In this document: positions 6,854-7,879 of the stretch, one piece after another
Layout of the letters: each line of letters begins with the position of its first letter
Position numbering within the stretch: position 1 is the first letter of the stretch
Source of the DNA: Lysobacterales bacterium CG_4_10_14_3_um_filter_64_11
Lineage (GTDB): Bacteria; Pseudomonadota; Gammaproteobacteria; Xanthomonadales; Xanthomonadaceae
Direction of reading: 5' to 3'
DNA: 7,879 nucleotides
Assembly (NCBI GenBank): GCA_002782905.1
Contig: PFJA01000185.1
Location: forward strand, 1 to 7,879
Position numbers and translations under genes: made by a program
The notes under the pieces: model-generated
The model's database searches: none
The model's input: the letters and a program-made list of their open reading frames with translations, nothing else
Told to the model about the DNA's origin: nothing

Positions 6854-7678
6854 GTGGAGCTGGCAAACGACTTGTTCAGCGCCGCACGCGATTGTCTGCT
6901 GCAAGCCGACCCGGAACAAAAGCGCGCGCTCACCGCCGCCAGCGCGCAGGCCTTTCGTGCCGGCCAGCTCAGCCTGCGCGGGCACGATGCGCCAATGCCG
7001 GCGCTGGTGCAGCCCGGCCGGCCCGAGCGGCCGTACCTGATTGCCGCACGCGATCTGCCGCAGCGCGGCCTCGGCAGTGCCGAGGGCAGGGCGGCGTTCG
7101 TGCATGCGATTGCCCATATCGAGTTCAACGCGATCAACCTGGCCTGGGACGCGGTGTATCGCTTCCGTGGCATGCCTGACGCGTTTTACGCCGACTGGGT
7201 GGCGGTTGCCGATGACGAGGCACGGCATTTTTGCCTGCTGCGCGAGCGCTTGCGCAGCCTTGGTTTTGATTATGGCGATTTCGCCGCCCACGATGGCCTT
7301 TGGGAGATGGCACGCAAGACGGCCAGTCAGTGTCTGGCGCGGATGGCGCTGGTGCCGCGTGTGCTCGAAGCGCGCGGGCTGGATGTCACGCCGGGCATGA
7401 TCGTGCGCCTGCGTGGGCTCGGCGACCATGCCACCGCCGATATTCTGGACGTGATTTTGCGCGAGGAAGTGGCGCACGTGGCCGCCGGTACCCGCTGGTA
7501 TATCTGGTGTTGCCAGCGCGCGGGCGTCGATCCGCACACCACCTTCGCGAACCTGCTGCGTGAGCATGCGCGGGGCGCGTTGCGCGGCCCGTTCAATCGC
7601 CCGGCGCGGCAGGCTGCCGGTTTCAGTGACGACGAGATGGAACTGCTGGATCGCCTTTCGGCATCGGAGCGACCATGA
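6854..7678 (+). CDS. DUF455 ferritin-like domain protein
   Basis: A 274-residue protein of the DUF455 family, ferritin-like helical proteins whose substrate is not established. The pattern is that of a di-metal carboxylate site: HIE (88-90), DDEARH (120-125, an ExxH), a Glu at 172 in VLEARGLD and REEVAH (203-208, a second ExxH). Likely ligands are Glu90, Glu122, His125, Glu172, Glu205 and His208; this assignment is inference from spacing. MiaE-type tRNA hydroxylases share the same fold, so an oxygenase role is possible but unproven. The start is GTG at 6854, immediately after the purF TGA, with AAGG at 6842-6845 as ribosome binding site. Translation is therefore probably coupled to purF. The stop overlaps the next ATG (ATGA). 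No signal peptide is seen, so it should be cytoplasmic. Confidence 0.88.
   Translation: MELANDLFSAARDCLLQADPEQKRALTAASAQAFRAGQLSLRGHDAPMPALVQPGRPERPYLIAARDLPQRGLGSAEGRAAFVHAIAHIEFNAINLAWDAVYRFRGMPDAFYADWVAVADDEARHFCLLRERLRSLGFDYGDFAAHDGLWEMARKTASQCLARMALVPRVLEARGLDVTPGMIVRLRGLGDHATADILDVILREEVAHVAAGTRWYIWCCQRAGVDPHTTFANLLREHARGALRGPFNRPARQAAGFSDDEMELLDRLSASERP
7666..7669 (+). promoter_or_regulatory. Ribosome binding site of the small lipoprotein
   Basis: GGAG five bases before the ATG at 7675, inside the last codons of the DUF455 gene. It is the main evidence, with the lipobox, that the very short downstream ORF is translated. Confidence 0.6.
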
Positions 7679-7776
7679 ACTACCGGCTATCGATCGTGAT
7701 CGTGCTGCTGCTCGCCGCCTGCGGGCCGTCGGTGGAGGAACAGCGTGCCCCGGGTTTCGCCGCTTCGCGGCTATAA
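7675..7776 (+). CDS. Tiny lipoprotein ORF, 3' end inside a palindromic repeat
   Basis: A 33-residue ORF beginning MNYRLSIVIVLLLAACGPS. It has a short basic N-terminus, a hydrophobic core (residues 5-13) and a lipobox LAAC, so cleavage should leave lipidated Cys16 followed by Gly-Pro-Ser. The mature peptide would be only 18 residues. GGAG lies five bases upstream, and the start overlaps the DUF455 stop as ATGA, so it looks like the last gene of the purF transcript. From codon 25 onward the sequence lies in a CCCGGGTT...AACCCGGG repeat, and the stop TAA (7774-7776) is part of that repeat. The present C-terminus (PGFAASRL) is therefore probably not original. Dropping 28 bases would restore a 37-residue reading frame ending at TAG 7811-7813. 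It could be a decayed gene or a real micro-lipoprotein. Confidence 0.5.
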   Translation: MNYRLSIVIVLLLAACGPSVEEQRAPGFAASRL

Positions 7777-7786
7777 CCCGGGCTAC
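7749..7786 (-). repeat. CCCGGGTT hairpin repeat, copy 1 (inverted)
   Basis: Arms CCCGGGTT (7749-7756) and AACCCGGG (7775-7782) enclose a second perfect stem GCCGC-TTC-GCGGC (7759-7771). Read on the minus strand the unit starts GTAGCCCGGGTT, the same head as copy 2, so the two copies point away from each other across a 23-base spacer. It overlaps the end of the small lipoprotein ORF. Elements of the GTAGCCCGGGTT...AACCCGGG kind are common dispersed repeats in proteobacteria by general knowledge. Confidence 0.75.
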
Positions 7787-7809
7787 CACGGCAATGTGTT
7801 GATGTGGGT

Positions 7810-7846
7810 GTAGCCCGGGTTGAAGGCCCGCAGGGCCGAACCCGGG
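7810..7846 (+). repeat. CCCGGGTT hairpin repeat, copy 2
   Basis: Head GTAGCCCGGGTT (7810-7821) and tail AACCCGGG (7839-7846), with the inner stem GGCCC-GCA-GGGCC (7825-7837). The inner stem differs in sequence from that of copy 1, yet both pair perfectly over five bases with a three-base loop, so the structure rather than the sequence is kept. It could act as a factor-independent transcript end or an RNA 3' barrier, but no T-run follows. Confidence 0.75.
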
Positions 7847-7879
7847 ATTGTGCGGGGCTGCGGGTTTCGCTGGCATCGC

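Noticed and set aside
7560..7802. An 80-codon plus-strand frame at the end of the window
   Set aside because: It overlaps the DUF455 gene out of frame, is arginine- and alanine-rich and shows no pattern. The lipoprotein frame at 7675 has the ribosome binding site and lipobox.

Overview
This is a GC-rich, tightly packed stretch of a proteobacterial chromosome. All genes read rightward. The order folC, SPOR-domain protein, cvpA, purF is typical of Gammaproteobacteria. The form of the tryptophanyl-tRNA synthetase, which carries a long C-terminal extension, and the two kinds of short palindromic intergenic repeat suggest the Xanthomonadales (Xanthomonadaceae or Rhodanobacteraceae). That placement is inference from recalled family features, not from a search.

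Region 1 (1-3587) is a compact gene cluster: the 3' part of trpS, a small three-helix membrane protein of unknown function, prmA (ribosomal protein L11 methyltransferase) and folC (dihydrofolate/folylpolyglutamate synthase). Gaps are 5-10 bases, and the folC ribosome binding site overlaps the prmA stop codon, so this is probably one transcript. Region 2 (3588-3801) is the only sizeable internal intergenic gap. It holds a REP-like palindrome with TGTGGGAGC / GCTCCCACA ends and, just before the next gene, a perfect TATAAT box that probably starts a second transcript.

Region 3 (3802-7678) is the second cluster: a membrane-anchored protein with two SPOR domains (DedD-like), cvpA, purF (first step of purine synthesis) and a DUF455 ferritin-like protein whose GTG start follows the purF stop with no gap. 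The folC-dedD-cvpA-purF neighbourhood links folate and purine metabolism, since purine synthesis uses formyl-folate, with envelope proteins. Region 4 (7675-7846) holds a tiny lipoprotein ORF that overlaps the DUF455 stop by ATGA. It runs into a pair of inverted CCCGGGTT...AACCCGGG hairpins. Bases 7847-7879 show nothing recognisable.

The window is mostly housekeeping DNA. I found no CRISPR array, tRNA, rRNA, transposase, toxin-antitoxin or defence system. The points most worth a second look are the very short lipoprotein whose reading frame appears to be broken by a 28-base palindromic repeat, the hairpin pair itself, the extra domain on TrpS, and the unusual start arrangement of cvpA.
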